A DNA stretch of 64,000 nt, taken from positions 930,001 to 994,000 of the forward strand of contig OY978101.1 of assembly GCA_963854735.1 (NCBI GenBank). Reading direction: 5' to 3'. The notes under the pieces were generated by a model. It searched no databases. It was not told the origin of the DNA and saw nothing but the letters and a program-made list of their open reading frames with translations. Source of the stretch: Marvania coccoides (Eukaryota; Chlorophyta; Trebouxiophyceae; Chlorellales; Chlorellaceae). A program made the translations under genes and the position numbers. Shown piece after piece: positions 32,333-43,302 of this stretch (position 1 is the stretch's first letter; each line of letters opens with the position of its first letter).

Positions 32333-33634
32333 ATGCGGAGATTTTGCTTAGAGATACAATCATTATCGCGTAACCAGATCAGAAAAATAATTTCGATGAG
32401 AAGATCGGCTCGGATTTCTGTTTTGGTGGACCCCAAGCAACGTTCGTTGTCATTGAGCAAGACTGTCAGCGAAGTCGTGGAGCCCCAGCAGAAACGGCGC
32501 AAGGTATCTGCAAATGCTGGAGAAGTGGCGTCTGGCGCAGCGAGCCAGCCAGCAAGAGCCAAGCAGGCAAGAGCAAAGGCTCCCACGGCGGCAACGAAGC
32601 AGCCAGTGGGACCAAAGCAGTCAAAAGTGAAGGCTCCTGCGGCAGGGATGCAAGGCCTTTCCCGAGACTTGGAGGCACAGCAGTGGAAAAAGGGCTTCAG
32701 TGCGGTGGCGGGCGTGGATGAGGCAGGGAGAGGCCCACTGGCTGGCCCTGTGGTCGCAGCAGCATGCATCGTTCCGCCCAACTTCTCAGTCGACGGTTTG
32801 CTCGTTGATGACAGCAAGAAAATGACCGCAGAGGAGCGCGAGCAGTCGTATGCGGTGTGTGATCACCATGCTGGCATCATATCATCTCGTCAAAATTCCC
32901 GAATTGTCACTATTTAACACTTTCCCCCCCCCCTCTGAAGGTCATCACCACTCACTCTGACATCAAGTGGGGAGTGTAAGTGTTTCCAAATATTTCATGT
33001 ATGTATCAATTCATTACTAGCTAGAATTCATCATTTATTGCCATTTTATTTCTCAATTCGATCAGGGGCTGTGTGGACGTTGAGACTATAGATCGCATCA
33101 ACATCCTGCAAGCCACAATGCTGGCGATGGAGCTCGCTGTCAAGGGCCTGCCATCGCCGCCCGACTTCATTTTGGTCGATGGCAACAGGCTGCCCAAGGT
33201 ATTTTTTTAAACCACCCTTATTATTACTCTGCTTCTTTATGCATAAATTGCTCCTATTTAATCTTTATAATATCTTTTCTCTTCAGGGCTTTGATTCAGA
33301 GCGCAGCACCGCAATCACCAAAGGGGACTCAAAGTGCTTTGCCATCGCTGCTGCCTCCATCATCGCAAAGGTGCAACGTGACCGCATCATGGGCGAGCTG
33401 CACGCGGCGCACCCGCAGTACGACTTTGCCACTCACAAAGGCTATGGCGTCCCGGCGCACGTGAGGGCGATCCAGCAGCATGGCCCCTGCATTGCACACC
33501 GGCGGACTTTTAGGCCTGTCAAAGACTGGTTCCCAGTAGAAGAGGCGGCGGAGGAGGAAAAACAAGACGAGAGCGCTGCTTCCAAGAAAGCGACGGGAAA
33601 AAAAAGCAGCACCAAAAAAAAAAGGGGGGCGTAA
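32333..33634 (+). CDS. RNHB: ribonuclease HII, probably organellar
   Basis: Four exons (32,333-32,854, 32,941-32,975, 33,066-33,198, 33,287-33,634) give 345 residues. The N-terminal 120 residues are Arg/Lys/Ala-rich and fit an organelle presequence. The type 2 RNase H core shows [18 protein letters not shown] (Asp129, Glu130), the segment [29 protein letters not shown] and [22 protein letters not shown] with the further acidic residues, and [17 protein letters not shown]. The bacterial-type arrangement, not the eukaryotic RNASEH2A one, supports plastid or mitochondrial use in removing ribonucleotides from DNA. The second exon has only 35 bases. The tail is Lys-rich. Confidence 0.93.
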
Positions 33635-34225
33635 CAAAGGCGCATGGAAGCATTGATATAAATTAATTTATCGAAGTGTCGATCAATTCAATTGGTGTTT
33701 TATAATTGTTTATTTAATAATCATTTAACTCGCTCAGTGCATCCAGGGACACGATCAATCTGCGAGGAGGAACAGGCGCTTCATGCAGGCATCCTCCCCC
33801 TGGGGTATCTTCAGAGAGATTCATTATCTACGTGGAAACACTGCGGTACGTGGGGAAAGAAGACTGGCGGAATTTATTGTTTTGCTAATTTGCTCGCTAA
33901 GAAAGCTGCCCTCATTTTCAAGCTGCCATCATTTTCGAAGCAGCATGGAATCATGTAAGCTGGTTCTCTCACCGATCTTCGCTGCAATATTTCCGTGTGC
34001 TCCATGCATTCAAGGACCGAAAGAAAGATGATGGCTGGGGCGTGGCGGCAAGCAGCTTTTTAAACTTGAACTTTTTATATTAAATTTACATTATATATAT
34101 TTCCAAATCCTTGGATTGTGCGATTGCGGGACGCTGCTGCCATAAAAATTTGCAAATCTAAAAAAATATTGAACACCAAAATTGATTTCGTCCAAACTCG
34201 AAACCCATTTCCAGTCATCTCAAAA
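33635..34225. other. intergenic between RNase HII and FMN-barrel gene
   Basis: 591 bp. Two overlapping small frames at 33,692-34,031 have no recognisable content. AT-rich near 34,070-34,130. No other feature seen. Confidence 0.4.
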
Positions 34226-35369
34226 ATGAATTGGCATAGTGTGCCTCGAGGAACGCAGGGCGCCGCGCCCTTGCGAGGCACACAGTCTGCATCAAATCGG
34301 GCATCTGCGCTCCGGTGTCGTGCTGCACAGCCGAAAAATGAAAGGAGCGAGCCAAAGAACAACACATCAAAGGATGCTGCTCCAGCTGCTCCTCCTGAAG
34401 GTCTGCCACCCCTCCTTTTTTTGAAACAATTTTGAGAAGCATGCCTTCTTCAACCTTTATTGTTTTCATTCGTTTTGCCCCTATTTCCGTGATGCAGTGA
34501 CGGTGCTCGAATTTCCACCCCCGATGACCAGCTTGCTGAAGACATCTGGCCTCCGCCACACTCCCCAGACTGGCGGCGTGCAGAACGCCACCGCCCGCTG
34601 CGACCTTCCCAGCCCTGCGGTGGCCGTGCGAAACCTGGTGGAGCAGGCCCAGTTTGCACACCTGTGCACCATCATGTCTGGCATGCACCACCGCCGCGCT
34701 GGCTACCCCTTTGGCACGGTGGTTGATTTCGCAGCAGACGGAGCGGGCTACCCCATTTTCAGCCTGTCTCCGCTGGCCATCCAGACGCGCAACATCATGG
34801 AGGACCCCCGGTCCAGCTTGGTGATGCAGATGCCGGGGTGGAGCGGGCTGGCCAACGCGCGCGTCACCATTTTTGGCGACGTTTACAAGCTGCCCAAGAG
34901 CATGCAGTCTGCAGCGGAGGACATCTTCCACCAAAAGATGTCGGGGACCAAGGGCACCAAGGAGCGGTGGCTCAGCGGCAACGCGGTGTACTTCCGCATG
35001 AACCGCATCATGGACATTTATTTCGTGGGCGGCTTTGGGACGGTGCAGTGGGTGGACGTGGATGAGTATACCTCGGTGCAGCCAGATGAAATCGTGGTGC
35101 AAAACCCCAACCACACCTTGAAAGTGCTCAATGAAGCGTTCTCTGAGCCCATGCGAAAAGTGCTCAGCCGTGCGACCAGTCCTGCTGACGACGCAGCTTT
35201 TATTTCCATTGACAAGCTGGGGGCTGACGTGCGGGTGCGAAGGGGAGGTGATTACTCGGTGGAGCGCATCGGGTTTGACAAGGCGGTGGATTCATTGGAG
35301 GAGGCGTCGGCAGCTCTGCATCGAATCGTGGCCGTGGGTGACATCAGCAGACAACCGCCTTCGCTGTGA
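34226..35369 (+). CDS. plastid FMN-binding split-barrel protein (pyridoxamine 5'-phosphate oxidase-like, DUF2470)
   Basis: Two exons (34,226-34,400 and 34,498-35,369) give 348 residues. Exon 1 encodes a transit peptide (basic, Ala/Ser/Pro-rich). Exon 2 starts with a helix and strand AVAVRNLVEQAQFAHLCTIM, then GYPFGTVVDFAADGAGYPIF and LSPLAIQTRNIMEDPRSSLV, typical of the split barrel. After FGTVQWVDVDEYTSVQPDEI comes the C-terminal DUF2470-like domain (DDAAFISIDKLGADVRVRRG). Plant relatives include plastid proteins of the haem-oxygenase-like and glutamyl-tRNA-reductase-binding class; which one this is cannot be decided by eye. The donor of the intron (GTCTGC) is weak, but the frame fits. Confidence 0.85.
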
Positions 35370-35557
35370 AAAGTTGGTTTCCAAGATTTGAACATAATTT
35401 TTATAAATGAAAAAGAGATTTATAAAGTTTTCGGCAGTGACCTTATTTAGATTAAAAAAGAGGAAAATTAGAGAAGAGAAGTGCTCATGTCAAAGCGGGG
35501 AAATAAAGAGGGAAAAAATCAGAGTTTGCTGCGAGGCCCAAGCACAGGCAGCATTTA

Positions 35558-37336
35558 TTAGCTGTCAACAGTTGCACCACAGCCGCCGTCAATAGCAGCG
35601 CCTTCCTGCAGCCTCTGCTGCTCTTCTACAGCAGCAGGGGTGTTCATGAACACCGACTGCATCTGTTGCTGGATCTGCTGGTGCGCCTGCTGGTTGGCAA
35701 AGAAGGGAGCAGCTGCAGCAAACATTGCCGGCAGCATGGCCATCATTGATCCAACCCAACCCTGCGGGGGCACTTCTCCATTTTGCTGCGCGTGTTTGGC
35801 CATTGCCTCCATCTGCTGCACCGCCTCGGCCCATTGCTGGGCGGTAAAAGCCGGCGGTGAAAAATATGCTGTAGAGCCTGGAAGCGCTTGGCGCTTGGCA
35901 GGCGGCAGGGTGCCTGCAGCGGCGGCGGCGGCGGCGGCAGCCGCTTCTTCTCGCGCCTTTGACCTGAACCGGTTCTTGGGCGCGGAATCTGCCTCCGCTG
36001 AGGCCTCTCGCGCCCGCCCCAGCAGCCTCCCCCGGGGCACGATGGACGCTGACAGCCCTGAACACAACAAAGCAACAAAGCATGAGAAATTAAGTTACAA
36101 ACGAGACAAAATTCGCTCATGTACCTGGGCCCTTCACCCTGGGAGGGTAAAGATCCACAAGATACATCTGGCATACGAAAAATGACAAAAACATATCCTC
36201 TTTTATTACCTGAACTGTCAGCAGCGATGATGATGGTGCTGCGCAGGCTTGTGGATCCCCACCGCAGCGTGGAGGGGTCCATGGAGTCAAAACTGATGTT
36301 GTTGCCGGCAGGCACGTGCTGCTGCTCCTCGCTCCCCAGGAACATCTCCTCGGTCCTCTTCACGGCCCGCCGCATTCCGCGCCGCCGCACCTGCATCTGG
36401 GGCAGCTGGTCTTCCTGCACCTCGTCGTCGTCCTGCGTGCTGTGGTTGTCAGGCGCCGCGTCAAAGTTGACCTTGGTGCGAGGGCGCAACGAGGGACCCT
36501 GCTGCCGCGGCAAAGCGCGTGCGCCCTGGCCAGCCGCTGTCGTGGGGTCGATGCTGTCGCACATCGCCTCGATGCTAGCCTCAGCTCCTGCCGTGCGCTT
36601 GCGGCGCTGCCTGGAGGCGGGGGCCGGCGCTGCCGCCCTCTGCGCCGCCTCAGGCGCTGGAGCTGCTGCCGCCGCCATGGCTGCCCTGCTACTACTGGGC
36701 GGCAGCGACAGCGTGGCACGGACGGCCAGGGATTTGTCATCTGCACGGACCAACACCCTCACCAGCTCAGCAGAAGCGCCTCTGTAGGCCGTCGAGAGCT
36801 GCCAGTAGTCGCTGTTGGAGGGCACGCGCTCAAAGCGGCCTCCCGTGTACAGCGCGTGCCTGACCTGGCTCTTCCAGTGGTCGTTGGATGTGATGAGACG
36901 GGAACCGTCAGCACGGCGGTAGGCAATCCGGCCGTGCTGCTCGCACACCTCGTAGATCTGCGGTACAAAGGGGTGGAGGATTGGCATCACCAGGTGCTAG
37001 AATTTGAATAAAAAGCGGATCGCCAGCCCACCTCTTTCAGAGAGGCGGTGCCCGAGTTTGCCAGAATCGCAGCGTGAATCAAGTCAGCGACGCTGGCGTA
37101 GGCCTCAATCTCTTGGACCTTGATCTCTCCTACACCACCTTGCGGTGCCGGGCCTGTAAGGGAAGAGGGCACCAAAAAGTGATCAATGTTGACTGAAAGA
37201 TTTGTGATGCTGCACAAGGAGTCACACAAGGGCCGAGCTCTGAACTGCCGCTGATCATTCGATGATACGCACCTGTGCCACCGCATGCAGCTGCGCACAG
37301 CTGGTCGAGTCCAGACACGGACTGTTCGCCACTCAT
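35558..37336 (-). CDS. nuclear protein with H15/forkhead-like winged helix, unknown family
   Basis: Four exons (37,273-37,336, 37,032-37,153, 36,210-36,957, 35,558-36,057) give 477 residues, all phases matching. Residues about 30-110 look like a winged helix: VADLIHAAILANSGTASLKE, IYEVCEQHGRIAYRRADG, HWKSQVRHALYTGGRFERV, then YWQL, close in plan to linker-histone H15 and forkhead domains. Then follow Ala/Pro-rich linker, basic clusters (RRKR, RRRGMRRAVKR), an acidic part, poly-Ala and a Gln/Met-rich C-terminus (QQAHQQIQQQMQ). A chromatin or transcription role is inferred from these. I do not recognise an exact family. Confidence 0.8.
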
Positions 37337-38515
37337 CTTATGGTGTGCTTTCAAAACCTCACAACGACGGCCTGGCGGCGTTGGAGCGCAAGCTGACGAT
37401 CCCAGAATGCAGCTTGACTGCCTTTGGTCGACCCCTTTCACGCAGCTGGATCAGCCAGTGAGGTTCAAAGACCCAAGCTAAAAAAACGCTGCATCTCTTC
37501 TCGAAAGGAGGGGCGATGATGGTGATGCGCAATAACGGCAGAGAACACAATCCTCTGAGTGATGGTGAGGTGATTGTGATTATGAAAGTAAAAGCGTTTG
37601 GAAAACGATGTTGTTCAAAGGGAAGGGACTGTGGACTGAGAAAGAAGGCTTTTTGTTCATGGTCCATGACAGAGGCATTTTTAAATTAAAAATGCGGGGG
37701 GAGAGATTGGGCTAAAGCGTGCCAGCGAGATCATTGAAAACATCCTGGTTAAATTGCCTGCAAAATTGACGACTGCGCCGGGCGCATGCGGGGCAGGGGT
37801 GCAATTCAAAAATGGAGGGTCTGCCCATGTAATTCGTGGGCTGGATGGGTTGCAATAACACATGATGGCTTCTTACACTGGAAATTTTAGGGATCAGATA
37901 ACGGGGGTCGAGGGGAGAGGGGAGGGTCAACCGCTCGAATAGCTTTGAGACGATAAAAGCTGTTTAGGAGCCGGTGGCGTGCAGAGAAGTTTGTAATGTA
38001 TGCAGGGGAAAATTGTATATCCAAAGGTTGCTGGCATCAAGCCCAAGGTGGTACATGCGGTCGGCAAATTTTGGTGCAAGAGAAAGACTGAGCAGCTGTG
38101 AGTGAGCACTGGTTGGGGAGCGCGCTGTAAAGATTGGTTGCAGTATTTTATCGAGCCAGAAACCCAACTATGTGGGAGGCCTGAGAGAGGTTCTGCGAGG
38201 CAAGGCGGTGAGGACGCCTTTTGAGCCCAGTGCCGCTTCACGCAGCCGCCACGTGATCGGCTTTCATCATATCACTTAATGCAATAACTATGGAAATATA
38301 TATGTTTACAAGCCACACACCACATCCAACGAGCCTCTCTACCAGAGTCTCCTTCTGGACCCCGGGCCAGGATTTTTTCTCTTCTACTGCGCTTCTCTCC
38401 CCTTGCGCTTGTTTTTTATATATATTTTTATATTTCATTTGCAAGCCGCAAGCTTCGTCTTCTCTTATTTTTTTTTCTCTCTTCTAGGGCTGTCCTTCAC
38501 AAAATAAAAAATAAA
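37337..38515. other. intergenic, 1.2 kb, no supported gene
   Basis: Divergent gap between the winged-helix gene and the adaptor-like gene. Small minus-strand frames at 37,359, 37,712, 37,927 and 38,238 do not show conserved content. A C/T-rich tract (38,455-38,490) lies just upstream of the next start. Confidence 0.4.
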
Positions 38516-41207
38516 ATGGTGGCGGACAACAAGGTAAACGCTGCTTGCGGCGCTCCTATTTTGATCTGTGTGCTCTATTGCTGCTAAACATCGCCTGACA
38601 AAACTCATGCAGAACTCCTTGACGGTCGCCGAATATTCGGACTTGAGTGAGAGACAAATTTTCGCCAGCGTTTGCTCCTCATTTATGCTTTAACCCAGTC
38701 AAGAATACGTTTAAATTATTAATTCCGCCTTGCACCTTTCGCTGCAGTCATCAAGAAGTTCCTTCACCATGCTTTCAGCAACAACCCAGTCGAAAACCTC
38801 ACTGCTGCGGCAGATGAGCTCTACGGCGAGTCTTTTTATTTGCAGCCTAGGCCAATGCATGATTTTGTTATCACTGTGGACCTTTCCCCTTGCGTGTTGC
38901 AGTGCTGCTGCGCAGGCTCATGGACTCGGCGGGCGGAAAAAGCGAAGACGCAAAAGCGCCTCTCAAGGCCATCCGCAACGCCATCGACGCCATAGTCTCC
39001 ACCTAGTAAGATACACGTATTTTCCGTCATGCTTTTTAATTTCATATTGGGGACTCCGGAGGGCTGCACTTTGGGGGGGGGGCTGCACTTTGGGGAGTGT
39101 TGTTGGTTCAACGACAAGTTGTTTGGGTGGGTTTGCTGCAAATATTTGTTTTTAAGCCCTCGTCCCGGGACCTGAAGCCCTCCTTGTTTAAATTCTCGCA
39201 TATTAACCTGCTTTCAACGTTTTTATCTTTTTTATTTGCAGCCCCGAAACTACAGATTCCCCCGAGGTAGAGGAGCTTTTTGCACTCTGTCGCCGCCTCA
39301 ACGAGCTCTGTGACGAGCGCATCGCCTCCAACGCCGACCCCGTTGGCGCCCAGCGTGTTCAAGACCACCTCCGCTACCGCCTCACGCGCCTCATCACCAG
39401 CCCCACATGGGATGCCCAGGCCGAGCTCAAGGTCCGCGTGCTGAAGCTCGTCTTCAACTTCATGGTGCATGAGAACGACCGCCTTGAGGAGGAGGCGCGA
39501 GACGTGCCCAGCCTGCGCTTGGGGCGCGTGCGCAGCATCGGACGTGGCAGCCGCGACCTGGCCCCCAAGCGAGCCAGCAAGTGGGGGGATGCGATGGATG
39601 AGGTTGGCAAGATGCCGGGCGTCAAGCTGCTCCCGCTGATGAAGCTCATGCTGGCGGAGGGACTGCAGGTAATTCGAAAAATTCGAAATACATGTTTACG
39701 GTAAACTCGGTGCGTCCTGGATGATCAATCAGCGCGTAGTGACAAGCACCTACTGCTGAATTAATCCCTCTGGGGACTCATTATCGAGCTTAATTATTCC
39801 CGGGGTACACTGGGGCACGGAAATGAAATTCTTTAGCGTTGTTTGGGCTTCTCCCCTCATGCACACCGTGGAACCACGTTTAATTACAATCTTAATGGCT
39901 CGCAATTGTTTTCACCCCATACCTCTCTGCAGGGCGGCCTGAGGCCGCATCAGGTGCAGCCTGGCACTCCCACTCCCGCTCCCTCTGGCGCCCTCTCTGA
40001 AGACCTGCTGGGGTTCAACAGCGAAGTCGCGGTGGCTCCTCGCAACGTCGACCACCCCCCTGTCGCCCCCTCCCAGCTCTCTTCCTCCCCTGCGCCTTCC
40101 AGCGTGGCGGGCGATGACCCCTTTGCCGGGTTCTCCCGCCTGGAGGACCCTGGCAGCGGCCAGGGGCAGTTCCTCGCAAGCGCCACCTCGCAAGGCAGCG
40201 ATCAACTGCAGACCCAGCTGCAGGGCCTGACGCTGCAGCAGGGACACCCCCAGCAGCAGGCGATGGCGTCTCTGCCATACGCTGGACTCCCTCGCGCTCC
40301 CAGCCCTGCCGTGTCCAACTCCTCCTCCTCGGCGAAGACTCGTAGCTCAGGTGAACTTGGGTTTTATTCTTTTCATAAAATAGTCTTTTTTTCCCCATTA
40401 AATCGCTGAAATGTAAGCTATTAAAAATTGGGTTAATGTTCAATGCAGGCGGGCCTCTGCTGGGTGTTCAGACGCCCCCGGTGCAGCTGCAGACCGCGTT
40501 CCAGCCGTTTCCCTCTGCACAGTTCTCTGGCAGCACTGCCCCCCCCCCTCTGGGCTACCAAACCCCTCCCTCTACGCAGTCTGGCTTTCCGCACTCCACC
40601 CCCGGCACCACAATGCCCCCTTCCGGCCTCGCCTACCACCACGAAGCTGCACATGGCCACAACCAGACTCCTCCTGCGTACAATGGTCCCTCTCCTATGG
40701 CTGCCAGCGGGGTTTCCGGAGGCCAGGGCTCTCTTTTGCGCGCTGGCAGCGGAACCACCACCGCAGTGGCGGGTCTCCAGCCTGGAAGCGGTGGATTCCC
40801 CCCTGTTCCCGCTGGCTCTGGTTCTATCAACTTTGACGCCAGCTCCCCGTACCTGGTAAGAGCTTGACAGTTCGTTACTCCCCCCCATTTGGAAATTCCC
40901 AGACCCATTCCGCCGCCGCCGCCCCCTGTTTCAAAGCTGGGAATTCAGAAAATAACCTGTATGTGTGCCCAGTGTACTCTGAATAGTATAGAGCACGATG
41001 GAGAGTCCCTAAGGGAGGATGCCAGCAGTGGGTGCCTGTCGCTACTCGCTGTTTTTTATCGTTTTGGAAATTCGCACGTTGAACAAATCTGTACAGGGCC
41101 AGCCCCACCCCTTCACCGACACCCACTTCCAGGACGTGGGCCCTAAGCTGCGCCTCCCGGCGCCTCCCCCTGCTGCTCCCATGCGTGGCCCGGCTCAGCA
41201 ACAGTGA
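38516..41207 (+). CDS. possible endocytic adaptor-like protein (helical N-domain, DPF motif), unknown family
   Basis: Eight exons (38,516-38,533, 38,613-38,646, 38,748-38,825, 38,903-39,005, 39,242-39,668, 39,933-40,350, 40,449-40,855, 41,097-41,207) give 531 residues in perfect phase. Residues 1-220 are helical (LTVAEYSDLIIKKFLHHAFS, LLRRLMDSAGGKSEDAKAPL, VKLLPLMKLMLAEGLQ). The remaining 310 residues are Pro/Ser/Gln-rich and disordered, with DDPFAGF and DLLGF, which resemble AP2-ear and clathrin-box motifs. A VHS/ENTH-like adaptor is an inference. The third intron is GC-AG with donor GCGAGT; any GT alternative breaks the frame. Confidence 0.75.
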
Positions 41208-42284
41208 GCCAAATTTGGAGCAACCAAAGTCGGCAACCATTTTTTAGAAAGATCTCACCCCAATATTACCCTCAACTCAGTATTTTTCAACGCCAGATCA
41301 GAAACTCTGGTGCAATTACGATCTGCCCTCTCGGGGGAGTGCCTCTGGGAGGTCGAGCGGTGGCAGGTGACGGACCTGGGAATTTTCAAGAGCTTTAAAT
41401 TACAAGCCTGCCATTAAAATAATGCGTGTTCTTTTGTCATTATAATAAGTTCTAAAATTCAAGTTTATGTGCTTTTGTTTTTAGTGTTTTTCGTGCCTTT
41501 TGCCTTTGCTGCGTGCCGTGCCGACTTTCTTTCTCTGCTGCGTTTATCGAAAATTAATGCAGTAACCTTGAAGAAGATGTATGCATGTGGATGGTTCTTT
41601 CAATGCCTTGCAACTATGTTTTTCAATGCTTGCTTGCTTGCCTGTATTTGCCTAGTAATAATAGAAGAAAAAATGGGCAGCGTTTGAGAAAAAATTGAGC
41701 GAACAGCCTGGCAAGAGAGATGACCACTCCCGCGATTTCCACAGCTAAGGGGAGTCTTTCTACTCCACCAGGTAGATATTGGTGGCCAGGACAGCTGTCG
41801 CTCGAGGGACAGCCATTAATTTCAGTGGGCGGTGAGTCGATGAACTCGGCACCTGGCGACAAGGAAGGAGCATATAATACAAATTAAACGACCCGCCCGT
41901 CGTGAATTAACTCGGCATGATAAAGCAACCACTTTTGTGCGCGGCGTATTTCGTCGCCTTTGGCCATTTTGTGAGAGGTGGTTGTTCCGCGCATCAGATA
42001 TTTTGCTTCTGAGAGGGTGCAGCAGTCCGCACATTCATTGGGAAGATGGTTCAAAGGCTGCTGCTGAGTTGCTGGAAGCGTGATTGTCGTAGCAGGACAG
42101 CGAAATTCAGAATCATGGCAGCGGGAACAGCGGAAATTTGGAAATAGCACCGCTCGGAGCTTTGTTGACTGAAAACACTGTGCAATTTTTACGTTTACAT
42201 TATCTTCCAGTTGCATTTTGGTGGTGCGTTCATTTATTTATTGTCCATCATTCAGGTTTCTTACACTATTTGTTGCCCTTTTCT
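41208..42284. other. region with small unknown ORFs
   Basis: A 110-residue minus-strand frame (41,884-42,216) has a Cys/His cluster (FRCSRCHDSEFRC, later NECADCC) that may be zinc-binding. A 55-residue plus-strand frame starts at 41,720 (MTTPAISTAKGSLSTPP). Neither is recognised. The location beside repeat copies suggests decayed mobile sequence. Confidence 0.4.
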
Positions 42285-42505
42285 TCAGGCAGGGGCCAGA
42301 GTCTTACATTGTGGGCGACGGTGCGGTGTCGGCGTAATGCTGTATCCGTACGCCCCCAGTACCTGAGGTTGATCCCACGGATGGAAGGGGGTACCCCGCC
42401 TTACTGTGGCGGGGAGTGGCACGTCGCCTTGCAAGTCTCTATAGGAGCGCCTTCTGTAGGAGAACGTTAAACCAATGTAAAACCTTGAAACCTTCAAGCA
42501 ATTCA
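42285..42505 (+). mobile_element. repeat family A copy, 5'-truncated
   Basis: Matches the copy at 11,017-11,366 from the middle block (GGGGCCAGAGTCTTACATTG) to the tail (AAAACCTTGAAACCTTCAAG). It lacks the first 130 bases of the full copy. Confidence 0.8.
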
Positions 42506-42532
42506 CAAAATTCCAAAATTAAAGAGAAGGCG

Positions 42533-42610
42533 GTACATACACATACATACATTACATGGTTTAAAGTCCGCACAAAAGGGCAGACAAGGCCCCGTAGCAG
42601 GCACGCACTG
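42533..42610 (-). mobile_element. truncated LINE 3' end
   Basis: Plus strand has ACATACACATACATACATTA followed by CATGGTTTAAAGTCCGCACA and AGGCCCCGTAGCAGGCACGC, the same order as at 63,418-63,490. It is a minus-strand copy placed directly after the family-A copy. Confidence 0.8.
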
Positions 42611-43302
42611 AATGGTCGATATTTTGCCGACTATTAATGTGATGTATCCAAGGCTACCACAGGGCAAAATATTGTGTGTGAGTCGATGACGGCCCCTACA
42701 GTGGGCACTCCGGAAGAGGCCCTCACGGCGCCGTGCCACGCTCGCCACGGTAAGGCTAAAATTCCTCAGTAGCCGCCCCCTGTTCTTAGTCGGGGACTAA
42801 TAAAGCAGCTCCAAGGGGACTGAGCCGCGACACATTAATTGCATTAATTACCAGTCACGCATGCTCTCTTTTATCTCTTTTAGGCGTGCCTCCAATATTG
42901 CCGACGTCAAGCCGCCTCCATTATTCCTCACTGATTTGCAGTAAATTGGCAAAGGAGCCCTTCCTCAGACCCAGTGTGCACCCCATAAATTTGCATTTTA
43001 GCGTTAGGGTTTCTCAAGCTCGACATCAAGGATGACATTTTGTCTGCCGCCGCCGTGCTTGGTGGTCACGGGCAGATTTTTATTTCAAATACTGCTGAAG
43101 GCAAGAATTCTATATTATTTTGAAAAAAAATGTTTATTTTGTTTGTGCGCTGGGGGTCGTAGGAGGAGGGACGCTCACATTTTTATTATTATTATTTAAA
43201 TTTAAATTATAATTTAGAAAATATAAATAAAAAACCTTTCGCTGTGGCGATTTATGCCTGTGCAACCAGGCGCAACCTAATCACCTTTGCTGCTTAGTCG
43301 CC
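42611..43302. other. repeat-derived and intergenic sequence upstream of JJJ1
   Basis: Around 42,685-42,755 (GGCCCCTACAGTGGGCACTC ... GGCGCCGTGCCACGCTCGCC) resembles 46,160-46,230, so it belongs to a further repeat family. Then AT-rich sequence (43,175-43,235) precedes the next gene. No coding exon supported. Confidence 0.5.
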
